NCBI GenBank assembly: GCA_002897115.2
Contig: BCIH01000004.1
Coordinates: 366,929 to 430,928, forward strand
Direction: 5' to 3'
Length of the DNA stretch: 64,000 bases
From: Prototheca cutis
Lineage: Eukaryota; Chlorophyta; Trebouxiophyceae; Chlorellales; Chlorellaceae
The notes beneath the pieces are model-generated. The model was not told the origin of the DNA. It saw only the letters and a program-made list of their open reading frames with translations, and ran no database searches. The translations under genes and the position numbers were made by a program. This document shows, piece after piece, positions 24,710 through 35,842 of this stretch (within the stretch, counting starts at the first letter, position 1; each line of letters begins with the position of its first letter).

Positions 24710-25077
24710 TCGCCGAGCTCTGGGTCAGGATCCGCCATGTCCACACAGCGTCCCTCGCCTCCCAATGCGTTGCTGATAACCTTGCATCCCCAAGGATCGT
24801 CCGCGGAACGCCGTGTTACATGGATGTCGTTGGGCGGAGGCAGTATTTCAAGGCGTTCAGCCCCACCTGATGGGGCCGACTCGGCACCGAGGGCCAATGC
24901 GGGTTGGTTTTCCAGAGATCAAGGGGATTGAGAGAAGGTTTGGGGCGCAGCATGTGGGCATGCAGCAACGAAAGGGGGTCTGAGAAGTTGTGATCGACTG
25001 TGCGGATAATTTTTTTTGGGGGGGCCTGGAGTCCCAGATGGGTGATCATCGAAATCATCACCGGAAATCAATACTAT
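24710..25077. other. upstream flank of the J-like gene, no gene seen
   Basis: 368 bp that probably hold the promoter of the J-like gene. A short T/G run lies at 25009-25024. No convincing exon. Confidence 0.4.
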
Positions 25078-25431
25078 GCAGGGCAAAAATAATGCAACCA
25101 GCTCAGCCAGCAACAGCGTCACATCACCCCGGGGGTTGCTGGGCATCCCTGATGGCTGTGAATTGTCACCCCCCACAGGGCAAGAGGAAGGTGGACCACC
25201 TCAGTGATGGACAACCAAGGTGTGACAATTGTCGTGCCAGGATCAATTTCCAGGGCCTTCTAAAAGCTCCTTGCACGACCTGCTCTGCTGCCAAGAAGGA
25301 ACTAAACCCATTCTCTGAGCGACGTGGCCAGGGAATGCGGGGGCAAACAGGCATTTTATTTGGAAGACATGCCCTTGCTGTGCAGGTGGGAGCCTTGCCA
25401 CAAATCTCGAGAAGGGTTTCATCATTTTCAG
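25078..25431 (+). repeat. dispersed element, copy A (354 bp)
   Basis: Nearly the same sequence occurs reversed at 38070-38425, and its first 130 bp recur at 62826. The left terminus is (T/C)ATGCAGGGCAAAA. Inside is a CAGCAAC/GTTGCTG hairpin at 25111-25141. The far end runs up to the stop codon of the DUF3531 gene on the opposite strand. It has no terminal inverted repeats that I can see. A C-x2-C, C-x2-C reading frame (CDNC, CTTC) is open in this copy but broken in copy B, so I do not call it a gene. See the Fanzor entries for a possible origin. Confidence 0.85.
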
Positions 25432-26189
25432 CCGAAATCATACTTTTCGAGGACGTCTTCCTCGTCGTCCTCCTCGTCATCATCCGGGATGCTGTACTGC
25501 ATGGGATCCATGGTCACATCCAGTACCGACCTGTCCGGCACGGGCCAGTCTTCGTTGATGCCGCCGATGATGAGACGCTTGATTCCCAGGTGATCCAGGC
25601 TCAAGCCCTTGAGCGCATTGATCAAGATGTCCAGCGCCAGATCATCGGCAGACCCCATGTCCACCCTGCAGCAGTTGGAGTGATGTTTGCTTAAGTTCAC
25701 AAGACCCTATGCGGGGGGCTGGGGGGGGGGGGGGACAACCCTCCAACAGGGAAGGTTCTGCGGTGCAAGGAGCGCTTTTGCCGGGAAGCAAGCGGAGGCC
25801 TGGAAACAGCAAGGTCAAGCCCACAACTATTTGCCTGCTGCAGCCCCTCCACCCCCAAAACCTCCAAAACAGGCAGCACACCAGAATCGGAGCCAGGTGC
25901 CCTTGGATTCGAGGTCGGTGGCATCCATCATGGCAGAGGGTGTGGCAATGCGGACGTCCTCTGGATCGCCGTCCTCGTCAAAACCATATGGCATGTGGCT
26001 CAGATCGTAGCGTGCCGTGCGCATGATCTTCATGCTCGACGCGTCGTAGGCCCCCAGTCGGCCCAGCAGATACCAAGCGTTCACGACCTCCTGCACCATG
26101 TCCATCCCCGCGGAAGACGCCGGGTCGTACAGCTCAATCCAAATCCACAAGTCAAACTGGTCCACCCGTCGAAACCTGTAGTTGATGGC

Positions 26190-26285
<96 letters not shown>

Positions 26286-26937
26286 CGCGTGCGTGCGCGT
26301 GCGCGCGTACTCGCCAATGGATGCTTTTCCAACCACCGATGCGGTGCCAATGACATATCCAAACGAGCAGCCACATGCAGACGGCCATGTCGCTGCAGGA
26401 TTTGCTACCCCAGCCCTACCCCCTTTGTAACTCTTACTTGATATCTATGGGCCGCATTTCGCCTGCACGACGACGGTCCAAAATGTCGTTCAGGACAGAG
26501 GCCGGGGAAATGGACGGCATGCCTGCGGTGCGCAGCTGCCGCCTGATCTCATCGCTGTCACCCTGGGCACTGTCCAAGATCTTGGCAAGCACGGGGTCGT
26601 CCTTGGCTTGAGCCTCCAGTTGCCTGTGGAAATAAGGTCGGTGAGGGCTCAGACGGGCTAGGTGAGCATGGCCTCGTGAAATACCTCCTTGAAGTCCCCT
26701 CCTTGTCCAGCCTCTGGCCGACCGCACCACCTCCACCAAAATCTTCGACGCCACAACATACCTGAACCATTCCGCCATGTACTCCTCCTGTGTTGGTTTG
26801 GATCTCATGAGCTGCCTTCGATGCACCAGACGCGGGCCCCATCGTGCGTGAGAGCTGGCAAAGGGTCTCGCTGCCGCGCGCAGCCGACACGACGCGAGCA
26901 GCCTCGATGGCGGCGCCAGGAAGGCCCTGCTGCCCAT
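25428..26937 (-). CDS. DUF3531 family plastid protein
   Basis: Four exons (26937-26762, 26623-26438, 26175-25882, 25665-25428) join in phase to 297 aa. The N terminus is Arg/Ala/Ser-rich with no acids (MGSRAFLAPPSRLLASCRLR), consistent with a chloroplast transit peptide. The conserved part includes DQFDLWIWIEL, NAWYLLGRLGAYDA, a GTWLRFWVDMG join across intron 3, LALDILINAL and GGINEDWPVP. These match the plant and cyanobacterial DUF3531 family, whose biochemical role is not established. The end is strongly acidic (DDDEEDDEEDVLEKYDFG). Intron 2 carries a long GT microsatellite and intron 3 a poly(G) tract. The 3' flank is repeat copy A. Confidence 0.9.
25721..25734. repeat. poly(G) tract, 14 bases, DUF3531 intron 3
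   Basis: An uninterrupted G run within the intron. It is C-rich in the transcript. Confidence 0.85.
26192..26310. repeat. (GT)n / (GC)n microsatellite in DUF3531 intron 2
   Basis: About 85 bp of pure GT dinucleotides followed by mixed GC/GT alternation, ending about 17 bp from the intron's acceptor at 26175. This creates the spurious His-Thr and Val-Cys repeat ORFs in this area. It can form Z-DNA and is probably length-variable. Confidence 0.95.
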
Positions 26938-27249
26938 GCCGCCCACTCTTCAAGTATTACAAAATCAATGTGCATGTTAGGAAGGTTGCTGGGGGGGCAT
27001 CGTTCCTAACAGAACCAAGAGGCCCATGCTATTGTTCGTCATATCCTTGTTTCCTTTCCGGATCGCCCATTTTCAATCCCCAGATCTCTTGGCCAAGGAC
27101 CCCCCCTCCCGGGGGGCGATGTTGATTCCAGAAAAGTTGGCATCATCAGAAAACAGAGGTGATCTACATGTTTGCAGCACAAAGCTACCACAGCAGTGGC
27201 ATGGAAGCACAGGTGTATAAGTACACAAAATCCAAGCCATCAGCATCGC
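26938..27249. other. intergenic, upstream of DUF3531 and downstream of VTA1
   Basis: 312 bp with no exon or repeat recognised. It presumably holds the DUF3531 promoter and the VTA1 3' UTR. Confidence 0.45.
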
Positions 27250-29868
27250 TCATGAGGGCGGCATCGTCAGCAGGCGCAGGGCATCGTTCAAGTACTTTAT
27301 GGCCGTCTTCACGTCCTCAAATGACAAGGCACTGCTCGCCGTCTTTGCCAATTTTTGAGCCTCCGTGATTGCAGCGAGAGAGGGCTCGAATCCCGGCACC
27401 GGGGCGATGGCCGCCGGCGCCCAGCCCTCGGGTGAGGGGACTCTGCCTGCCCCAGGTGGCTGTGGGAATGCCCTGCTGGACCCGACTGCAGCGGCTGGCG
27501 GGGGCCCCCCTGTCGGCGACCTCCGACCATCCTGCTGCGCAGGCCGACTGCCGGGCGGCTGCACCAGGGGACTGCCAAATCCCTGCCCTGAAGACGCTCC
27601 AGCGATGCCTGAAGGGGGTTGGCCACCCGTACCACTGTTGCTTGCGCGACCCATGGACACAGAAGGTGCTTGAGGAGCACCGAGCACAGATGCACCATCG
27701 GAGCCGGCCGTGCTGCTGCCAGAGGCTGCCCTGGGGAGGGGCTGGGGTGCTGCCGTGCCCAGCGCCTCGATCCGGTCAATAGTGGTGCTCATGTAAGCCC
27801 CATCCGCCGTCCTCACCAGGTAGGAGGGAGGCCTGCACGGTTGAGCAATGCAAGCATTCAAACAATGCTGTCTCATTTCTGGACGATGAGCTGGAGTTGC
27901 CGTCTCTATTGGAGGGCAGCGTCCACAATTCAATTCATGCAACCACACTTGGCATTTCCAACCAGTCTTGAACCAGTCACCCCCCCACCACACGCCCCAT
28001 CCCACAGAGATCAAAAACAAAATCATCCACACACCATTGTGAGGCGTCCACCTCGGCTATCGTGGCGTCCTTTGTGGTGCCGTCGGGCGCATGCAGGAGC
28101 ACATCCTCCCCGCTCTGAATGTCCGGCACCAACGCCTCTCCCTTGCAAGCCTCAATGCTGCCTGCAGAGCGCCGATGCAGTGCCGGGTACTCTACCATCG
28201 ACATGTACCCTGTTGTTGAAGCAAGTATCAGGATCCCCATCCCCGGCCCACCGGGTACCACACCTGACAGGGCCACAAAATACGTCGCCACCTCGTCTTC
28301 GGAAGCAGGAGGCGTGACCTTGGCAACGGTACCCTTGGTCGGACCCGGCGCTCCTTCTGGCCAGTACAACACCTGCATCAATTGGTTTGGGCGCGTACAA
28401 CTGTGTGAAAAACATGACTCCTGGCATCACCAATGACCAGCTTTGACGTCCTTGACACGAAGAAAACACGAGTCACCATGCTGCCTCTCAACGTCTATCA
28501 ACAACTGCATGTACCTTTTGGAAAGTATGAAAAATGCGGGGTGGTGGTGGTGTCCACACCACCCTTGGTGGCGCGGAGCCCAGGCTGAGGCTCACAGTCG
28601 GCGACAGCGGAGGCGAGGGGAGCCTGAGGCCTCCATCATCCGCGTCGCCTTCGTCCCTGTTTTCTTCGGTCTGTGAGGCAGCGGATGGGGCTTGGTTCGC
28701 CGAATTATGGGCATCCAGAGCAGGACAGCCGGCTGTGCTGCTGGGGCCCGCAGAGGTGACTCTGTCCCTTTCGTTCTCGTTGTCATCAGCGCCAGCAATA
28801 CCGTCGGTGGGGGATCCATCAGCCGCGTCGGCCGCAGTAGGATCTTGCGCAGCCAGCGCCTTGTCTGCTTCCGTGACAGGCACACTGGGCGCCTGGACCA
28901 GCTCATCCATCAGCAGCTCATCCTCTTCCGATACGGGCGGCATCTGGGCAGAAGGTGGCGGGTCGGGCACTCGCCCCTCGCTCAGCGCCTTGCGGATGTC
29001 TGCTGCTCGCCACGCAGCAAACCGCTGCTTCATCGCCGTCTCCGGCGACAGCGGTCCAAACTGATTCAGGATCTGCATGCACACGTGGGAGTGCAGAGAT
29101 CTCTACATGACCAATGTCTCCACCCCTCTCCTCCACAACTAGTGACAACACCAACAAGAACAAGCCCCGAAGGGCCCCCTACGCGCACCTCGATGAAGAT
29201 GCTGGCGGCATAGTATGTAATGGCAGCATTCCGATCCGACTGACCTGCTCGATCAGCCCTGTCGGCCCTTCCAAACACAGACAGTGCAAAATTCTCGCAG
29301 TGTGAGGCGTCGCCAGGGCCTAGGTCCAGCACCTGCTTGTCATGCTCCAGGGTCCCCATCAGAGCCGTAAGTAGGTCCTTGATGTCGGGATGAAGGTTTC
29401 CCACCCCCAGCTCCACTGCCTGTCCGGGAGTGTACACGGTGTGGTCTGTGATTGATTGGGGAGGCTAACCTGAGGCCTGGCTGAAGACCGGCCCAGCCTG
29501 CCTAGCCAGCCTGCCTAGGGGAGAGGGTTCCGGTCTTGCCCCGGTGGCAGGCCCTGGTCTCAACGAGCTCAAGCAGGAGTGCGATCCTTGGATGCAAACA
29601 TCATCATCCCATATTTTTACGGGCTCCACGTCCATGTTCCCCTCAATCCATGCCCAGCACGTACTTGGGACATGGCGTAGAGCCGGCAGTAGTAAGCGAT
29701 CTTGGGGTCCGCCTTGGCCACCTCCGAGGCCCGCTGCGCATTGCAGTCCAACCTCCGGGTCAGAAACGATCGATCAAAGCATCCATACCCACAACCCATG
29801 TCTGGCTGCCGCGCTGGTACCTGGAGAAAGGGGAGGAGTATCTTCTTCTGCTCCTGAAGAGTCGCCAT
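27250..29868 (-). CDS. VTA1: VTA1/LIP5, Vps4 regulator of the ESCRT pathway
   Basis: VTA1 (plant LIP5) stimulates the Vps4/SKD1 ATPase that disassembles ESCRT-III on endosomes. Seven exons (29868-29821, 29733-29665, 29419-29189, 29072-28515, 28372-28264, 28209-28035, 27832-27250) join in phase to 590 aa. The N-terminal MIT-like part has KADPKIAYYCRLYAMSQ, LEHDKQVLDL and ENFALSVFGRADRADRAGQ, then YAASIFIEILNQFG. A long acidic and Pro/Ser-rich middle follows, unusual in length. Exons 5-6 carry VLYWPEGAPGPTKGTV, seen in some plant and algal LIP5 proteins. The C-terminal helices (EAQKLAKTASSALSFEDV, TAIKYLNDALRLL) form the Vps4-binding VTA1 domain. Confidence 0.93.
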
Positions 29869-30266
29869 AGCGTGTCTGCCCTGGACGCACTCGATCGCCT
29901 CGCGCAACCTCCTCAGTCCATATGTACTGGTGTCGGTGTCGTAACCTAAGATCCGAAATGGGCGCAGATTTCAAGGGAGAGCTGGTCTTCTGTAACGCGG
30001 CGATCGCAGACACCCGGTCTCTGGATCAGTTCTCTCTGCACGGAATGAGGGTCCCCTTCGCGAATGGGCCGCCGAGAATGATGACCTGAGCCGGTCTGCA
30101 TTCCCCTGTCACAAACCTGCCCTTCATTCGAACGAGACAGTAAATTGTGATTACATTTTGCTTTGAAAAGCACATCTGGCGATTGCATGCGATGAGTTTA
30201 TGGCACCGCCTGACTTGATGCTTCGAGAAGAATTGCCCACACGCATCGACTGACTAGGACCGCACG
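29869..30266. promoter_or_regulatory. shared divergent promoter region, VTA1 / Lon
   Basis: 398 bp between opposing start codons. No specific elements recognised. Confidence 0.4.
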
Positions 30267-33200
30267 ATGCTGAGGTTGAGGCTGCCAGCGGCCTTGACGC
30301 TGGCAAAAGGATACCCATTGTCTCAGTCTGCCGGACCTCAGGCCCTGGCGGAGGGCGCCTGGGTCCCCGGTGAGCTCAGACCCCTGCTGGGCGCTCGCCA
30401 CTACTCCGATGATGGCGACAAGAAGGAATCGGGCATGGATCGCTTGCTGAAATAGTGCGCCAGGATGTGGTGCTCGTGTGATGGGCTCAGTGGGCGTGTT
30501 ACGGGCGGCATGCAGCCGCCTGGGGGCTGATAAAGGGGGGAGGGTGGCCGAGAGTGCTGGTCCAATTGCCTTGGCTGGCTCCATGAGCGTGGGATCTGGC
30601 AGCCTTGTGGCCAGGCTCGATCACCTGGAATGTCTCACACAGTCTTAATCATTCACAACAATTCTTTCCTGCATCCAGTTTCTCGAGCACGGAGCCGACT
30701 CCTGCGGGGAGCTCCTCCTCCGAGTCGCAAGCGACTGAGGCGAGCAGCGCTGAGGAGCCAGCAGCCAGCGAGGGGCCCAACGGCTCGCTGGTCCCTGCAT
30801 CACCCGAGCAGCGATACCGCGAGGTGATGGCGGTACAGCTGGCGCGCCGCCCGCTGTTCCCCGGGGGCATCATGCCCGTTGTCGTCTCCAACAATGAGCT
30901 CATCAAGGAGCTGTTCCAGCTGCGCAAGCAAAAGTGTGTCTTGTTTGCGTGGGCATGGGCCAAGCATTTGGGTCAGGGGGCACAGTGTGCATGCGTTTGG
31001 TGTCTGCTGTCCAACGGATGGGCCTTCAGTAGTGCTGCATGAATGCCCTGCCATGCGACATCCTATCATGTGCAGTGCCCAGGCGTATGTGGGGGCTTTT
31101 ATGCAGCGGCACCCCCCGCCGACCGCCAATGCCATGGAGGAGGGCACGGCCAGCCCCGCAGACGTACTGGGAGTTCCGCAGACCGAGGCATCGGCGGCTG
31201 GGAATTTGACTGATGCCGAGGACCCATCAGCGGCTCTGGAAGAAGTGGGCACCTTTGCACAGGTGCACGCCATCATCCCCCATGACCAGGGTGCACAGCT
31301 GCTCCTGCTGGGCCACCGCCGCATCTGCCGTACCGGCCTGGTGAGTTTAAGAGGGGAATGTTCAAGCATTTGAGGGATTGTCTCACCCATTCTTCCAACC
31401 CGCCCCACCCAAAGACATCCATGCATGCATTGAAACAGCGCCAAACTCTAATCCCGTACAGGCTGGTCGGGACCCACTGCGCGTGGCGGTGCAGCACCTT
31501 CGGGACGAGCGGTATGACCCCGAGCAGGACGAGCTCAAGGCGACGACGATGGAAATCATCTCCACCATCAAGGAACTGCTCCAGCTGCACCCACTCTACA
31601 ACGAACAGATGCGCAACTTCATCCAGGTAGATGTCTGTGTGTGGATGTGGAGTTGGCTGTGGGTGGGCAGTGGGCTTGGCCTGCAGATCTGCCGATGGGC
31701 TTCTGTTATGATGGATGTTTCCCCTCTTTCTCCTTCAATCCCTCAATGCATCAATCCACTCTTTAACATCCACCCACAGTTTGGCGCCGACTTTCACGAC
31801 CTTTCGCGGCTGGCTGACCTCGCAGCGAGCCTGACGACTGCTGACTCAGCAGCGCTGCAGGCCTGCCTGCAGCAGCTCAGTGTGCCGGAGCGTGCAGCCC
31901 AGGTCCTGCTTCTCGTGAAGAAGGAAGTCGAGCTGTGCCGGCTGCAGGCCGACATTGGCCGGCGTGTGGAGGAAAAGATATCAAAGGACCAGCGAAAGTA
32001 TTTCCTCATGGAACAGCTCAAGAGCATCAAGAAAGAGCTTGGTCTGGAGAAGGATGAAAAGTCGGCCCTTGTTCAAAGGTTTGTTTGTCATGTTTAGGGT
32101 TTTCTGGTCCGGACTGCCTTGTTGCGGCACGTGGTGCTCTAGGGCCGGTCAGGTTGACCACTCCAGTCGCTCTGCAGACCAATGAACACTCCACCCACCT
32201 GAATGGATGAATGATGCCCCAGGTTCCGTGAGAGACTGGCCCCGCTCGGCGACGGCATCCCGGCCGATGTTATGCGTGTGATTGAGGACGAACTGGAGAA
32301 GCTCCAGGTGAGTTGCCGTGTGTGTGTGTGGGGGGGGGGGGGGGGGGGGGGGGTATGAATATTGTTTGTCGCCGGTAATGAGCGTGTACTGGAGTAAAAT
32401 TGCACCCCCACCCAATCTACCCCCGACATCACCACGCAGGCCATCGAGCCTGCATCGTCGGAATTCAACGTCACGCGCAACTACTTGGACTGGCTGACGA
32501 GTCTGCCGTGGGGCAAGGTCGCGCTCGAGCGCCTCGATGTCCAGGCCGCCCAGGAGGTGAGGTTGCGGATGGGACTGGGTGGGCGAGGGATGGATGGATC
32601 CTGTCTCGTTGGTGGTGCGCAGATTGATGATTGCAGGACTGCTGCTACCGACAGAGGGCCGATGGTTGGGAGCATGTAATCCTCGCTATACATCCACACA
32701 TGACCACACGCACCCATCCACCCCTTGAACATCTTTCTTAGGTTCTGGATGAGGATCACTATGGCTTGGAAGACGTGAAGAAGCTGATTCTGGAGTTTAT
32801 CGCCGTGGGCAAGCTGCGCGGCTCCACCCAGGTGCGGGCATGTTTGTGCTTGTGCACGGAGGTGCAGGTGTTTGAGTGTGTGCTCACGCCTGCACAGGTG
32901 CGTGCATGCACCACAAAGTAGCTCAGGCTGGTTTCCTCGACACGCACATGCTGCCAGGGCAAGATTCTGTGCCTGGTGGGCCCGCCAGGCGTGGGCAAGA
33001 CCTCGGTGGGTCGCAGCATCGCAAGGGCACTGGAACGCAAGTATTTCCGCTTTTCTGTTGGTGGCCTTTCGGATGTCGCCGAAATCAAAGGTAATGATGT
33101 GTGTTTGTTGCTGGGTTGATGGTGGTGTGTTGTTTGATATGAGGTTTTGGACCACCTTTTGAGCCGTTGACCGGAATCAGACCCGCATGAGGACCCACGT

Positions 33201-34989
33201 TTTTGGTTGAGTGATGCACGCGCTGATCAAGAGCGTAGCACAAGTCCTAGTCATTATTCTTCTTAAATTGAGTCATAACACAATGCAGGTCACCGTCGGA
33301 CGTATGTGGGTGCGATGCCTGGCAAGATGGTGCAGTGCCTGAAGCAGACGGGCGTGGGCAACCCCTTTGTCCTGATCGACGAGATTGACAAGCTTGGACG
33401 CGGTTACCAGGGTGACCCAGCGTCTGCACTGCTGGAGCTGCTGGATCCCGAGCAGAACGCCAGTTTCTTGGACCATTATCTCGACGTTCCTGTGGATCTG
33501 TCGCGGGTGCTGTTCATGTGCACGGCCAACGTCCTGGACACCATCCCCGGCCCCCTGCTGGACCGCATGGAGGTCATCCGCCTTTCCGGGTACACACGCG
33601 ACGAAAAAATCTCCATTGCGCGGCGCTACCTCGAGGTCCAGGCACGGAAGGAGGCCGGCGTGCCCCGGAACGCGGTGCAAGTCACCGACGAGGCCATGCT
33701 GTCCCTGGTGGAGGAGTACGCCCGCGAAGCCGGGGTCCGCAACCTGAAGAAGCAGCTGGAAAAAATTTACCGCAAGGCCGCCTTTAGGTTGGTCAGCCAA
33801 GGCAAAGTCCAAATCCCAGAGCGCGCGGGCAATGGCAGTACCGCTGGTGGCAAGGGCACGGGAGATTCAAGCAAGGCCACGACCAAGGACGGCAGCGACA
33901 ATGCCGTTGGAGCAACCCCAAACACGGAGGTTCTGCCGCCAGAGGAATTTGACTCGCCGCCGGTGGGCTCGGCCCCTCAGGGCCAGGTCCCGCCGCAGGC
34001 CGAGTCAGAGGCGCTGGCAGAGCATGAAAGCGAGTTGCTCCCCGCCTTTGATGAGCCTGCGATCGTCGTGGACGCAGCCGACCTGCCCGGGCTGCTTGGA
34101 GCCGCGCCCTTCACGAGCGACCGCATCTACGGACGCGACACCCCCCCTGGTGTGGTGATGGGTCTGGCGTGGACGGCGATGGGTGGCAGCTCGTTGTACA
34201 TCGAGGCGGCGGCCGTCGAGCGCGGGGAGGGCAAGGGCTCGCTGCGCACGACAGGGCAGCTGGGCGACGTGATGAAGGAAAGCGCGAGCATCGCGCACAC
34301 CTTTGCGCGTCAGTTCCTGGAGGCCCGTGGTGGCGGCGATTTCTTCGCGCAGGCGGCGCTGCACGTGCACGTGCCGGCGGGGGCCACCCCAAAGGACGGG
34401 CCCTCTGCAGGCAGCACCATCATCACGGCCCTGCTCAGTCTGGCACTGGCGAGGCCGGTGCGCCAGGATCTGGCCATGACGGGCGAGGTAACCCTGACGG
34501 GCAAGGTCCTGCCCATCGGCGGCGTCAAGGAAAAGGCACTGGCGGCGCGGCGCGCGGGTGTCAAGCACATCATCTTCCCAGAGGGCAACCGCCGCGACTG
34601 GGAAGAGCTCGGCGAGGTGAGCGAGCCGTGGGGGTTTATGAGGTTTTTTGGTAGTGATTTTCCTTGTTTATGCGTGGCAGTACAGGTTGGACGTCACCAT
34701 TGTCATGTTGATGTTCGACCTTGCCTGGACGGTTGCGCTGATTGTTATTTTCGGCTGCTGCTCTCCAGCCATGTGGCAGGGACAGCTCCGTTTACAAGGG
34801 CTGGTGCTTTGTTCCACACACGCTTGAACGACAGCCAGCCAGCCACCCAACTCCTTCCCCGTCCCACACGCAACCATGCAGGACGTCAAAGCCGGGTTCG
34901 ACGTGCACTTTGTGCAAGAGTACCAGCAAATATTCGACATTGCCTTCCCGGACGAGGCGCAGCGCGACCAGGCTGCCGCCGCCGCGTGA
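30267..34989 (+). CDS. LON: Lon protease, mitochondrial
   Basis: An ATP-dependent serine protease of the matrix that degrades damaged proteins. Eleven exons (30267-30454, 30679-30933, 31076-31340, 31462-31626, 31780-32078, 32223-32307, 32440-32556, 32742-32831, 32958-33090, 33289-34616, 34882-34989) join in phase to 1010 aa. The first exon is an Arg/Leu/Ala-rich presequence ([15 protein letters not shown]). The LAN domain starts at [11 protein letters not shown], with a Ser/Glu-rich segment before it. The AAA+ module has Walker A GPPGVGKT and Walker B FVLIDEID. The protease domain has the Ser-Lys dyad S905 (DGPSAGS) and K946 (GGVKEK). About 75 low-complexity residues are inserted between the ATPase and protease parts. 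No peroxisomal tail signal is present. Confidence 0.96.
32330..32353. repeat. poly(G) tract, 24 bases, Lon intron 6
   Basis: A G run preceded by GT dinucleotides, 22 bp after the donor, on the transcript strand. Confidence 0.9.
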
Positions 34990-35101
34990 GTGGGGGCCAG
35001 AGAGGAGAGGTCCAACGTCTGATTCCGGGCAGACCGCAGTGCGGAGGCATCCCGCGCAAGGACGTAGCCGATGAAATGATGAGATGGCAGCGCTGATCTC
35101 G

Positions 35102-35588
35102 CTATTGCGAAGCGGAGGTGCCGTCTTGCGGCCTGTCCGCCTGCAGGGACCGCTCCCGTGCTGCCTCCAGCAGCTTCTTTTCCATGCTTATTTGCCGGGC
35201 AAGTTCACGCTCTGTCTGCAGTAATGGAAGCGAGCGGCACCATACTGTCATTTTTACGTGGTATCCAATGCCATACGGTCACTGGTGATTCATGAGAATT
35301 GGAAAAGAGCTGCAATATCTAAACCCCTCCCCAACACCCTCACATGGAGGCCCTCCACTTCCTCTCTGGACCAGCGGTGCAGGAGGTACGCCGCAAGGCC
35401 AGCGGCTAGCCACGAAAGCTTATCCTGGAAGCGACATGTGCAAAGTGCATTGGGTCATGCGATGCCGGCACAACCGGCACAACCCAGAATGGAGCCGGGG
35501 CAATTGGCAATGAAGCAACCCGTCCATTTCTACGTACAGTGCGACTTTGGAAGCTGAACAACCGCCTAAAAAGCCCCGGGGACGACAT
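35102..35588 (-). CDS. 81-aa single-pass, probably mitochondrial protein
   Basis: Three exons (35588-35538, 35424-35344, 35215-35102) join in phase. The first exon is a basic, Ser/Phe/Arg-rich presequence (MSSPGLFRRLFSFQSRT) that ends at a strong GTACGT donor. Exon 2 encodes a short membrane segment (LSWLAAGLAAYLLHRW). Exon 3 is a charged helix (ELARQISMEKKLLEAARERS). The layout resembles small inner-membrane subunits or assembly factors of the respiratory chain, but no family is recognised. It is head-to-head with the CRAL-TRIO gene (254 bp) and tail-to-tail with Lon. Confidence 0.72.
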
Positions 35589-35842
35589 CCTGGAACCAAT
35601 ATCGTTTACAGGAAATACAGCATATATGCGGAAAATCCCCTTGCTGGAGGATGGCATCGGGAAACTTCAGGACGCCGGAATGCTTCTGCGGTGCAGTGGG
35701 AGCTCCAGATCCCTAAGAGGGCATGCCTCGCGATGTGGTCGGGATCGTCGACGCCTGCACGCGCAACAAAAAAAAACTGCAGCTCTGGACGCTGAGCCTT
35801 GCCTTTTGAAACGCCCTGCGCTACCTTTTGATTGTGTAGCGC

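Noticed and set aside
25178..25437. Putative zinc-binding ORF (CDNC, CTTC) in element copy A
   Set aside because: The frame is broken in copy B and absent from copy C, so it is not under coding constraint as far as three copies can show.
26192..26310. Possible CRISPR-like or satellite array
   Set aside because: Simple dinucleotide repeat. There is no spacer-repeat structure in this or any other part of the window.
25995..26441. Val-Cys and His-Thr repeat ORFs
   Set aside because: Products of the GT microsatellite in an intron, not proteins.
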